Source: Blakeslea trispora (lineage: Eukaryota; Mucoromycota; Mucoromycetes; Mucorales; Choanephoraceae). From it: 64,000 bases of DNA. Below the pieces are notes generated by a model, which searched no databases, was not told where the DNA came from, and saw only the letters and a program-made list of their open reading frames with translations. Each line of letters begins with the position of its first letter. The first letter of the stretch is position 1. Below, piece after piece: positions 33,028-45,545 of the stretch. The position numbers and the translations under genes are program-made. The stretch is taken from positions 62,001-126,000 of the forward strand of contig JAIWNE010000060.1 in assembly GCA_025331445.1 (NCBI GenBank), written 5' to 3'.

Positions 33028-35058
33028 ATGGATATACCAGAGAGCGTCTATAGGTCTCAAAGCAATTCTAATGTACCCCGTATAAGAAACCTTCACCCTT
33101 CTCAGCTTTCACCTGATCACCCTTATGGCAGTATACAAGTTGGTGATGAGCACATTCCTATTCACCGCACTGCTAGTACACTCTCTGAAAGAATTGGAGA
33201 CTTTGTAGGCTCATATTCTCGTACTTCAATGATGTTTATGGCCGAGAACTTGGCTGTACCCAACGGTTCCATTGTAAGTATATAGATATACTCAATGTCT
33301 ACTATCTAACATTTAGAGATCAAATAAACAGCATGATGATGAAGAGGATAAATATTCTACTGTTTCATCTGGCCATATTTCAAGAACTCCTTCAAAAGCA
33401 TCCGCATCACGACTTTCGCGCATCGAGTCTGGTCCAGGAGGGGCTGGCTCTAGCATTATAAACGAACATTCTTCGCTTTTGTTCTCGCATTTAGACAAAG
33501 TATTATCTACAAGAAGTATAGCTACTGTTGCAGACGACTATCGCTATGAGCCTCACCCCCCTACAATTACCAAGAAGTCCTCTTTCACACAATCCATCTT
33601 TAACTCTATCAATATTTTGATTGGAATTGGTATTTTAGCGTTACCATTGGGATTTAAGGTAAAATAACCTTTTTTCTTTTAAAAAAGGGTGTGATCTGAT
33701 CTATGATGTAGTGTGCCGGTTGGGCTATTGGGCTAGCTGTATTTGTTTTTTGTTGCGGCCTGACAAATTATACAGCAAAACTACTACAAAGATGCTTAGA
33801 TATTGATCCAGAATCTCGAACATACGGCGATATGGGGGCTTTGGCGTTTGGACTAAAAGGAAGGATTTGGGTTACAGCCTTGTTTATTACAGAGCTGATC
33901 ACAAGCAGGTAAATCTGGAGAAAGTAAAAAAAAAACACAAATGACATCAGACATGGATCAGGATCATTTAGTTATTGTTTGATTCCTACAGTGTAGCACT
34001 GGTCGTCTTACTTGGAGATGGTATTGACTCTCTCTTTCCTGGCTTTACACTAAAAGAAGTGCGATTATTGTCATTCTTTATTTTGACGCCCATGTTGTTT
34101 TTGCCTGTTCGTCACTTGTCCTACTCGAGCTTGTTAGGGATCATTAGTGCTTTTAGTATAATTAGTGTTATGATCTTTGATGGTCTAAGTAAGAAAGACG
34201 CACCAGGTAGTTTGATCGAACCTGCTGTAAGTTGATACAAACATGAAACAATTTGTAACAAAAAAAAAGGAGTTAGAGGGGGGCAATTTGTAGCAAATGG
34301 TCTAATTATCATGTTACAGGATACAGAGATTTGGCCATCTACTTGGTCCTCCATGTTTTTATCTTTTGGGTTAATCATGGCAGGATTTGCTGGACACGCT
34401 GTTTTCCCAACTGTATATCGTGATATGGAAAACCCAAAGGACTATAACAAAATGGTGAACTGGACCTATGTTGCTACTACTTTTGTTTATTTTGGAGTTG
34501 CTGCTAGTGGTTATTTAATGTTTGGATCAAACACAATGCAAGAGGTAAAGAGAACGTCTAAAAAATAAGAGCATGAAAGAGCGAGAGTCACTTAAGTTTA
34601 TTGTCGTCAAGATCACTCAAAATATTGTTGCCATTCCTGAATACAACCAAGCATTGAACAGACTTGCCGTCTGGCTAATTGCTATGAATCCGATTGCCAA
34701 ATACGGGCTGACTGTCAATCCAGTAAACTTGAGCTGGCAGCTTTGGTTACTGAAAGGAACACAACTTGAAGAGTGGTGCGAGAAAGGTCGCTGGCGTGAA
34801 CCTTTGTTGACTGGAGCTGGCAAAATATGTGTGAGTGCTTTTATTGTGGTACTAGCCTATGTCATTCCAGGTTTTGACAAAATCATGTCACTATTGGGCG
34901 CTTTCTTTTCTTTCATGATTTCTGGTATCTTCCCTCTTGTTTGCAACTTGCGCTTGTTTGGGGATAGTATGTCGCTTGAAGCAAAGTTGCTGAATTATGT
35001 TTTGATTGTCATTGCTTCCTCCATGGCATTTACAGGCACTGTATCGAGTTTTGTTTAG
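33028..35058 (+). CDS. Vacuolar amino-acid transporter, AVT1-like (AAAP family)
   Basis: Six exons: 33028-33273, 33317-33658, 33712-33908, 33992-34226, 34320-34544 and 34612-35058, giving 563 codons in frame. About 190 polar, Ser-rich residues precede the membrane domain, as in yeast Avt1. TM1 contains the family signature FNSINILIGIGILALPLGFK, followed by CAGWAIGLAVFVFCC, AALQ-type loop residues (AKLLQRCLDIDP) and TYGDMGALAFG. TM6 has FGLIMAGFAGHAVFPTVYRD, and about eleven membrane segments end at GTVSSFV. Such proteins exchange neutral amino acids with protons across the vacuolar membrane; the exact substrate cannot be read. The Avt1 assignment rests on the long N-terminus and TM1/TM6 motifs. 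Confidence 0.9.
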
Positions 35059-36542
35059 CCCTATTATCGGTTTGTATACAAATGTACACAAAAGAGAGAA
35101 AGAAAGATTGTTCATACGAGTTAGTAGCTTAATATCCCTTGTACTTGTAAACAGAAAAAATTATCAATATAAATTTTACTACATCACCTCGTCTTTAGAA
35201 AAGTGAAGTACTAATGCTTGCGTGCAATATGTTGCATGATTTTGATCAATTCTCTATCCTGCCTTGTGTTACAACAACAGCAATGTTTTAAATCCGAGTG
35301 GCTGCTGATCATAAATGACACTGATGTTTGCAGTGATACAAAGAGATCTCAAAACAGCCTGAAACTATACAGCACGCGTGCCCACTTTTATAGCCCTTTG
35401 TCTATTAGCCTTTAATTTGCGCATTCTAACTGATGCTATAATGATACAATGCTAGCTCTTTGAGCCGCGCTTTTTTTTTCATAGTTTTAAAATAAAATTC
35501 GAAAATAACTTTTTTGCTGTAAATCTTTTTTATCTTTCTATTGCAAAGATATGGTGTAGAGAGAATAATGTGATCAGAAAGAAAAGTTTCAACTACTAGG
35601 AGAGGAGTATCACATATCTTGTTTTCATTAAAGCATCAATTAGAAGGGACGATTTGAATGTTAAAAACCAATACTTGAATTTGACAGCCTTAGGGTGCAC
35701 AAACCATGAAGCCATAGGCTCAATAAATTGGTTCATTATACTTTTGATTACTCAAATACTGTATAACTCTGTTTGACTTGAGCACTTTTAGTATTTCAAC
35801 AGAAGAAACAGAATCGTATGCAACCTTTTTGTTCATAACTGTATAAAAAAGCAACTTATAGTCTTGATTGATTATAGCTACATTACTTGCTCATTATTAT
35901 ACATCAATTTTCGACACTGATGACAGCTTGTCAAAGGCTATCAAGAACTTTCATATGCGGTCAATCGTAAAGAACGTTGTAGTACCAGTTTGGTAGCAAA
36001 ATCTTGATTCAAATCCATATTGCTTGAGTCTCAAATTATTACAGGATCAACTTTACTTCTATCAAGAAATTATTACAAGTATCGCCCTTTAGAGGAGCAA
36101 AGTCTTTTTCTGCATCAAGTCATGTTTAGGAAGATATTTTATAAACAAAAGCCTTCAAGCGAAAAACCATCTCTGGTGCTTTGTGTTTTCGCTTGATAAG
36201 TAAATTAGTTTTTCAATGGTCAAAACTTATTGGCTGCACTACGAAATGATTGCAATTGATATAATTTTCCCCACGCTCTTTCTTTTAAGAGATGATTACT
36301 GATCTCAATCACAAAGTGTTTCTTTGCTTATATTATCATGGTGTATTATCTGGAGCTTCTTTCTTTATTTTCTTCTCTGCTTCCAGTTAAGCTTTGCTTT
36401 GATAAGATTTTATTACTGATGTTTTTTCTTAATGAGCTTTATGCAAGGCCGGTAAAAATCAATTTGTCATGCATTTGTGTATAATTACAACACAAACTTC
36501 ATAGTAAATAACTCTTTTGTAATGCGATGATGCGTCAAGATC
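35059..36542. other. Intergenic, no gene recognised
   Basis: AT-rich spacer between two convergent genes, unusually long (1.5 kb) for such a position. No motif, repeat or coding signal was seen. Confidence 0.5.
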
Positions 36543-37146
36543 TTACACTCGGTTTATCCAATTCTGAAGTTCTTCCAAATCAGTCTGTGTCGACATTTGA
36601 GTAGTGCTAGCCTCGGCTGGTAAAGATGCTGAGCATAATTCTCCGGATATTATCTGAGCCTGCATAGATATATTGCCATTTTTCAAAGATGAAAAGTTGT
36701 CTCGGTTGTTGTTGGTGTCACTTCTGTGTACGCTTTCAAGTTTGTCAAAGAGTACTTGCTGAAACTTTTCACGAAACATGGGCGAGATAGCTAAAAGCAA
36801 GTTATCCATCGACTCAAAGGGTAACTCAATCATTTTTTGAATATTTTGTGCTGTTTTTGATGCTGTACTTGTATTGGAAAGAGGTAAGCATGAGCATACC
36901 TAAAATCCAAGTAAGAGGCTTCTTCTTTCACCTATGGTATCTCGATCAGAGAAAAATAGTCCTTACCCTGTAGACCTGCGATGATATCTCTATAACTACC
37001 ATTACACCTTCTAGCAAAATCATATCTAATCTCACAATACCACTCAGTTCATCTCTGACAAATATTGTCGCTGAACCAGGAACAATGCCGTAATCATAAG
37101 AACGAGTGATATCATCTAATTCATCACATAACAAATCGCTTTGCAT
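36543..37146 (-). CDS. GSKIP-domain protein
   Basis: Two exons, 37146-36967 and 36899-36543, give 178 codons from the Met of MQSDLLCDELDDITRSYDYG. The C-terminal helix ESMDNLLLAISPMFREKFQQ followed by VLFDKLESV closely matches the GSKIP domain end as known in animals (SLL..LSPAYREAFG..L..RLE). The middle strands (RLDMILLEGVMVVIEISSQVY) fit its beta-layer. In animals GSKIP binds GSK3-beta and the PKA regulatory subunit; the fold is also found in Clu-type proteins. About 50 polar residues follow the domain (STTQMSTQTDLEELQNWI). A fungal role in GSK3 or PKA signalling is only an inference. A frame extends upstream to 37227, so an additional 5' exon is possible. Confidence 0.7.
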
Positions 37147-38236
37147 AATTAATAGTTTATGGAGAACAGTAACAAACTTGTTTATTAATCCTGAAAACAA
37201 AAAAGAAAAAGATGGGAAAATTATCATTGTTACATTGAGTTCAAGGCTTTAAGCACTGAGAACAGATAATGATGGAAACTGAGAACTGAGTTTAAATAAA
37301 AAAAGAAAATCACACATTGATGTATGTCATGCTTTTTTGCTTCCAAATACCAAGAAGTGAGGACAGTGAAAAGGCATACGTTCGTTATGTTTTGCTAGTG
37401 TTTCCCACTAAAAATTTGATGTAGAAGGCTGTCTGGGTCATTCAATAACAAGAGAAGATTTAGCTATGACTTGTTGAGCCTTCCTTACTGACTATCTCAT
37501 AATCACCTTTTGCAGATTACTGCATCTTGAATTAAGCTATCTTGCTCGAGACAATAAAGATACTTGGCCAGTAGTATATTGCATAGGCTTTGAAGGGATC
37601 AATTTAGCATAAAAATCCGTCTGCAGCTTTAATGCGGAGATGACAGAGCTAATGACTTTTTTACAGGTGATGCATTAGATTCGGGTATCTAGATTTCTCA
37701 TTATTCACATAATACCTAATGGCCAGCAATACGTCTTTATCCTCTGGCTTCAAAAAAGCCATACAGTCTGTAGGTTTTCAAGAACTATTGAATGCTAAAA
37801 TAAGCTTATAAAACCGCTGACAATCAAAGTTTTGAATTTAATGACATTCTCTTCTCTAAGAATAGATAAATGATGGAGTTTGAAGATCTATAAAGCAGGA
37901 GCTGTATCTACAATTTATATATCTGCAGCACTACCTTTGAGATTTCAATCTGCAAGATTAAAAAGGCATAACTGAATTGTTGACATCTGACTTGAGCGGC
38001 AGTTATTGAGCAAAAGTAAGTTAAGCTATACATACATTGGTAGTACAAACGATAACATGGTGTTTTCGAGCTCAAGAGCTATCAAGTAAAAGGATCTAAA
38101 ATATATCAGCTTGTTTCTTTTTATTCTGTTAGATGATTTCGTACAATTTGTGTGTATTATAAATAATGCGTTATATTAAATAAGCTAAGTAGAGAAAAGT
38201 GGGTAGTAAAAATTATGGGTAAATTTAGGTTTAAGT
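37147..38236. other. Intergenic, no gene recognised
   Basis: Contains the GSKIP-gene promoter region at left and the 3' UTR of the aldehyde dehydrogenase at right. No other structure was noticed. Confidence 0.5.
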
Positions 38237-40269
<2,033 letters not shown>

Positions 40270-40473
40270 TTTTTATAGTTGAGGAAAGGAAAGTGATAAA
40301 AGAAAAGAAGATGTATTTCTGATGAATGAATGAGAATCAAGCATCCTTTTATTCCTTTCAATCATAATTAAGGCGGCGAATAGCAATGGTAACATCAAGA
40401 TGTTGACAAAAAAAAAATACAAGAGGGAAATTTGTGATACAAGGTTTAACTGCCTTTGGACGGCTGTAACATT

Positions 40474-40644
40474 TTAGACACTTAGTAGCTTTGATTTGTT
40501 ATGATACTTTGAAGCCAATACAGCCATAGCAATACAGGATAGTATATAGCCACTAAACTTGAAAAAAGCAGACCGAGAGAATTGCCTTTCTTCTTCAGGA
40601 GTACGAAACGAAGAATATATCTTCCACAGATTAGGTAGTGCCAT
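40474..40644 (-). CDS. Small membrane protein, 56 aa
   Basis: Reads MALPNLWKIYSSFRTPEEER, then an amphipathic stretch and one hydrophobic helix (FFKFSGYILSCIAMAVLASK) before a basic tail. Upstream in frame lies only T-rich sequence with an apparent splice acceptor (CATCGCAG), so a further 5' exon, perhaps starting at the ATG near 40754, is possible. Size and layout resemble small tail-anchored subunits of mitochondrial complexes. I do not recognise the family. Confidence 0.5.
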   Translation of the reverse strand: MALPNLWKIYSSFRTPEEERQFSRSAFFKFSGYILSCIAMAVLASKYHNKSKLLSV

Positions 40645-41312
40645 TCCGAGATGTCGAGATCTGCGATGAAGTAAGCTTAAAAATTGTAATAAAAAAATAA
40701 AATAAAAAAGAAAATTGACTGAGCCAAAAAAAGCAATCTTCATGGGCTGCTGCCATGTTACATTTTCACCTTAATTTTTGTTACTTCAAATAGAGTTGAA
40801 TTTCAAACCTATTTGTCATACAATATTTTCCAAAAGTATTCGTACACTTTTAATTTTTCGCTTCATCGTCTCTGTCTTACCAACATTAGAACTACACAAT
40901 AACTCTCAAGTATGACAGACTTCTTATTATTATACTCTTATGACTCATCTCTTTTGCTGTTACATGCATACCCAGTGCATTTTATTGTCTTCTGATTTTA
41001 TTTTTGAAACTCCAAGATATGAAGATAGCAATATTTTTCTGGCCAGTAGAGCCCTTTAGCAAGATTTCCTTTTTTTGTTTGTTAACAAACAATAGAGCTA
41101 TTTAAAGGCCAGTAATTTATTGAAATGTATTCAATTGTTATTAATATACTTTTTTTTAAGAAAAATTAGACATTGAGATTTGGTGATTCACTTCCGAAAG
41201 ATCGTGTTGATTTTCTTTTTAATGAAGACCCTCTTAGAGCATTTCCTTTTAAGTAGATAGGGACAAGATTCTGTGCCCTATAAAAAAAAATAGAACAAAT
41301 CAAAAATTAATA
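40645..41312. other. Spacer holding an isolated Tc1 end
   Basis: No gene. A Tc1-type terminal sequence at 40821-40868, preceded by TA, repeats in the same orientation at 41313-41360. Confidence 0.55.
40821..40868 (+). repeat. Solo Tc1-type terminal repeat, copy 1
   Basis: Starts CAATATTTTCCAAAAGTATT after a TA and differs from copy 2 at 41313 by scattered substitutions. The same orientation means the two are not the two ends of one element. Confidence 0.65.
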
Positions 41313-41360
41313 CAGTGTTTTCCGAAAGTATTCGTGCACGTTTAATTTTTTGTTTCGTGG
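41313..41360 (+). repeat. Tc1-type terminal repeat, copy 2 (3' end of transposase element)
   Basis: Starts CAGTGTTTTCCGAAAGTATT after a TA. It lies 500 bp beyond the 3' end of the transposase pseudogene and is likely that element's left end. No matching right end was found above 42834. Confidence 0.65.
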
Positions 41361-41859
41361 AACAAGAATAAATAAATTGTGCAGACTTACAAAGCAAATT
41401 CAAGCAAAAATGAAAAAAAGTTTAGTACAAATATTGATGTTGCAAGTGACCCAAATTGTCATCCATGCTGCTACGTCGATTGCTATCTCTTCTTACTGCT
41501 AATCATCCAGGATAACACTAGCTCGGCAAAGACAGTCTAGTAGGTACACTCCTTCTCATTTTTCAGCTCTCCTTCAAGATTAAGTTGTCAGTTACAGAAA
41601 CATTCTATATCAATCGGAGAACTTGACTCTGACAAGTTTCTAAGAGAAGCAAAAATAATCTATTTTTCTTTAGAGTTCTGTAATAAAGATGTCCAAGTTG
41701 ATGGCCTCATTGATAGTTGAAGATGCTAGTTCTATTATGTTACAGTTGAAACTAAATTTAACATTTTATAGGACCACCTTTAGCATCAATCACTGCTTGA
41801 CATCTATCTTTCGTGCTGTCGATCAAACAAGTGATCACATCACTATCGTTTTTTTTTTT

Positions 41860-42834
41860 TCACTCCTCATCAAGAGCTTTCTTCAGCTGATCAGTTTTTT
41901 TGACCTCATGCCTTCTACTTTCTACCCTGCAGTCGAGAGCCCACCACAAATGCTCAATGGGATTTAAATCTGGGCTTTGTGCAGGCCAGTAGTCAAACCC
42001 CTTGATCATATGCCTGGCTTTCCACTCTCAAGCTGCAAGGCCAGTATGGCACGTTGCCCCGTCTTCTTGCAAGATGAAGCGTCTACCCTCATCTGCTTTC
42101 AGCTTCATGAATCAAGGTTGAAAGTTCTTAGACAAAACCTCGATATAGTTTGCCTGATTTACATGGCCATCCACAAACACAAGAAGGCCAACACCACCCC
42201 GTCAGAAACAACCCCAAATCATTACACCACCACCACCACCACCACCACCACCACCACCAAACCTGGTGGTAGGGTTAGCGTTCTCAAGAGCGTACATCTC
42301 ACCTTCACGATGAAGAACTCTCTTGCCTCTACCTGATCCAAATACAGTGCACTTGGATTCATCAGACCAGATGACTTGTGTCCACTGGCCCTTCGTCCAG
42401 CTGACGTGTTCAGTGGCCCATTCAAAGCAATGCTTCATGTAAAACTCAATCAAGGCAGGCTTGTTGGCTGCATAATAAGATTTGAAGCCTGCGTTGCGAA
42501 GATAGTTGTCAGTGGTATCTCTAGAGACATCAATTCCAACTGATTTGAGTTCGTCCCTGACCATCTCGATAGTCATGAAAGGGTCATCTTGTACAATGGT
42601 TGCTATATGTCCGAGGCCCCTGTCAGTTATCTTGATCGATGCTCCTGGGAGAGGAGTATCTTCGACCTCAATCTTCTTTCTGATATCACTCACAGTTAAT
42701 TTGGACATGCCTATCAAGCGTGCAATCTGGTTGAAGCCTATTTTAGCCTTGTTCGACCAGTAAAATCCCCAATGATTTTTTTCGCTGCTAGGTTTATAAG
42801 AACCACGTTTACTGTGTTCATTGCTAGTAGACAT
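41860..42834 (-). pseudogene. Tc1 transposase pseudogene with poly-Gly expansion
   Basis: From the ATG at 42834 the HTH region (IARLIGMSKLTVSDIRKK) and a DDE domain can be read to the TGA at 41860. Recognisable parts are QVIWSDESKCTVFG (first Asp), VMIWGCF, RRFILQEDGATCHTG (second Asp) and SPDLNPIEHLWWAL (Glu). A run of GGT codons puts eleven Gly before VMIWGCF. Stops follow GCF, occur before FMKLKADEG, and occur after HTGLAA, so the protein is not made in full. The family differs from the transposase at 21 kb and from that in the 658-bp element. Confidence 0.8.
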
Positions 42835-43388
42835 TTTGAGATTTGAGTTTAGCGATTAAACCGTTACAGTTAGTTTAGAGCTGGTTGTCAAAAACGAAGT
42901 GATACATATGCTCGTCATTGTTCTCTCGTAGCTATGCAATTTCATACTAAATAGAATCGCGTTTGAGGCAGTATATACTTCTTATATCAATCGTCAGTCT
43001 GGATGGTTTTTCTCAAACATTCGATAAAGCAAGAAATGCAAGAGCTTTATCAAAATAAGCTTGATTGAATTGTTGAGTATGAGCAAATGAGGTAGGAAAA
43101 AACAGCTGACAGACTATACGATCTACATGCGAAACATACACAGCCACCATAAGAGTTTTTACACACGTAAAAAAAATAATGCAATACATGGCCTGATTTA
43201 GGCGGGAGACAAAGGACAAAAGTGACAAAAAGAAGGAAAACAAAAGATCATGCAAAGAAGGCGATGATAGCAAGAGATATCCAAATACAAAGGTGTTGGT
43301 ATGGCATCCATTCTCGCAATTTGCAAATTGATAAGGCCTCCAGACATTTATGCGGAAGTCTATACTTTCCTTCACGTTGCCTTGCTCA
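42835..43388. other. Spacer between Tc1 and a TnpB-like fragment
   Basis: No intact gene. A minus-strand frame at 43013-43564 overlaps the fragment to the right and has no recognisable domain. Confidence 0.4.
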
Positions 43389-43640
43389 TCAGGCTTCGCG
43401 TGCAGCCAATACACCGCTTCTTGTACAGAAGGATGCTGTTTTGCGATTGAAATTAGTGTTGGAGGGACTGATGGTTTGAGAGAAAGTATGGAGAGTTTGC
43501 TGAAAGAACAAAGTTGTAATTCCGGAAATGGCAATAGCAAGGGCAGACAGCTTGTCACGGCCACTTACCCCACGACCATTTCTGACAGAAGGGCATTCAG
43601 GGTTCAAACAATGGAATGCGCCTTTCATTCTATCAAGCAA
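43389..43640 (-). pseudogene. C-terminal fragment of a TnpB/Fanzor-like protein
   Basis: The frame reads FHCLNPECPSVRNGRG followed by GRDKLSALAIAISGIT and a tail with FSQTISPSNTNF. CxxxxC, a short loop and R-D-x3-A-L-x-I match the last zinc-ribbon half and RuvC-III Asp of the large Mucorales transposon proteins I recall, which in turn resemble TnpB/Fanzor nucleases. The first zinc-ribbon half and the upstream catalytic residues are absent. Directly upstream lies the repeat shared with 26.5 kb. Confidence 0.45.
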
Positions 43641-43664
43641 GTTAGGAGGTCCTCAAAATGTTCA

Positions 43665-44045
43665 GCCAGAACGATGTTACTCGAGAGCATATCTTTCACT
43701 GACTCCTCTAATAGTGTTCCTTAAACGAAATCCAGCTCTTGTAAGGATTGCAGGACGTTACTAGCTTCGTTTCTGAGACAAGGCTTACTTCATTAGCTTG
43801 ATTGTCTTACTCACTTTCGTTTCTTATTTGTAGTCGAACAAGCTTTCAATCACTGTAATTTTCTTGATGAATCTCCTTGGTAGAAGAGAGAAAATTTTGT
43901 AGTTTTTAGTAATGTTCTGTTTGAGCCCACTCATCAAAAGGCATTGCATGTGAAAGCTTAAATGAGCGACGGTAATAATAACTTTTATTGGCTAACAGCG
44001 TCCAATCGTATTGCTTATTACCAGCGGAGTAGCCCCCAGACACAG
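43665..44045. repeat. Dispersed 0.4-kb repeat, copy B
   Basis: Same sequence family and orientation as 26490-26895; see that entry for shared landmarks. Both copies end in a GC-richer block containing GCGGAGTAG and CCCGCC. Confidence 0.75.
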
Positions 44046-44405
44046 CAGCCCCGCCACCTCTTTTTGGCAACGGACATTCAATTCCTCAAAGTGACAGAAT
44101 TTATTATTCATGCTGAACAGTGTTATTTTCAAGACTATGCAAAAGTAACTGCTGGTAGATTCTATGTAACTATAGTGTAATAGGATTTTGTTAAGGTTAA
44201 TATGTAAAGCAGAGATGTAAAAAAAAGCAATCTTTCATGATCTTTTCCTCTTTTTTTTTATACTCTGAAATTTAACGGCTCCATCTTACTAACTCCGATG
44301 ATGATTGCGTCAAGACAGGGAGAACAGAAAGCCCGTTACTTTTATCATCTCGCTCTGACCAACTAGTCTCACTTTTGGTTTTTTTTTTTTTCTTCTTTAA
44401 TTCGA

Positions 44406-45230
44406 ATGCCTTCTTTAATAAGTCTTGTGTTTAACACTGTTGGCCTTGTGTCCAATATCTATGCTTTAAAAAATATTAACTCAGAAGAGTTTGAGAACCC
44501 TTATGCTCTGGGCTTTGGAGGACAGTATCAGGTACGCCACAGCATGAAGGCAACTCTGTTGTATATCTAACAACTCCTTTTTTAAGTATTTGACAATTCT
44601 TGGGCTAACGACAGCCACTGTTGCTTTTGCATTGAAGATTGTTCGTTGCTTTTATCCTAGATTTTCTGACAGTAAATATAATATGAGAGTGTTTGACAAG
44701 TACATGTAACACTTTGTATTTCGTAGCCATTCACGAAGTTGTAACCAATATTGCCACGCCTGTAAGTTATAAAAATTAGCAGCCTTTATTTTTCATATGA
44801 TTGACTTGTGTCTTGTTACCTAAAGTTAGAGGGCGTGATTAGTGTTCTATATTGGTCGATGATGTTGTTGGATCCACATTTGATCATTCCTAAAGATATT
44901 CCCAGTCCACCTTTATTGTTAGACTTTACATTACATTTGTTCCCTGCTATCTTCCTCTGGATTGATTTCTTGGTTTTTAATGCTGAATTTAAGCGTTCAA
45001 ATAAGCATGTCGGCGTTATTTACGGATTTGCAGCTTTTTACTACGTATGGTCTTGGTACTGTCAATCTATCAACGGGTACTGGCCGTATCCCTTTTTAGG
45101 TGATTTCACTCTTACCATGCGTACTGCCTTCTTTGTAGGTGCTGGCGTTCTTGCTTGGGGAATGTATGAATTTGGTGCTTTGGTTCATCAGAAGATACAT
45201 ACTCTTGAGCAGCACCAAAAGATGCAATAA
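44406..45230 (+). CDS. AIG1/ADTRP-like integral membrane hydrolase (FAR-17a family)
   Basis: Exons 44406-44531, 44587-44671, 44727-44761 and 44826-45230 give 216 codons. Six hydrophobic segments and the family pattern are visible: FGGQYQYLTILGLTTATV, EGVISVLYWSMMLLDP, then LLLDFTLHLFPAIFLWIDFL, whose His corresponds to the catalytic His known in human AIG1. The nucleophilic Thr should be one of those in LTILGLTTATV. Human relatives hydrolyse fatty-acid esters of hydroxy fatty acids at the ER or plasma membrane. The third exon is short (35 nt). The fungal substrate is unknown. Confidence 0.87.
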
Positions 45231-45545
45231 GGTAGGCATCAATGCTTGTGCTGCAAAACACAGCATCGACTTCGGATCGCTTTGCTTTGTTTGAGCAACA
45301 TAGATGCAAAATAAACAAATCAAGCGATAAGCCCTTAAAGACGATTGTTTGGAATAGTGTAAATTTGTTTGTGATAGTGTAACCATCATCTATTGTATTA
45401 AAAAACTATTGTCATCATATCACATCTCTCAAAAAAAAAAGAAAACCGCAAGTAACTTTTACAAGCATCTTTAGATAACAAGAGAAACCAACCAACTTAA
45501 TAGTCAATATTTTTTTTTCTTTTTATGTACTATTTCTTTGTTTTA
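45231..45545. other. Short convergent intergenic region
   Basis: 3' ends of the AIG1-like gene and NAA25 face each other here. AT-rich, with T-runs that could serve both poly(A) sites. Confidence 0.5.
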
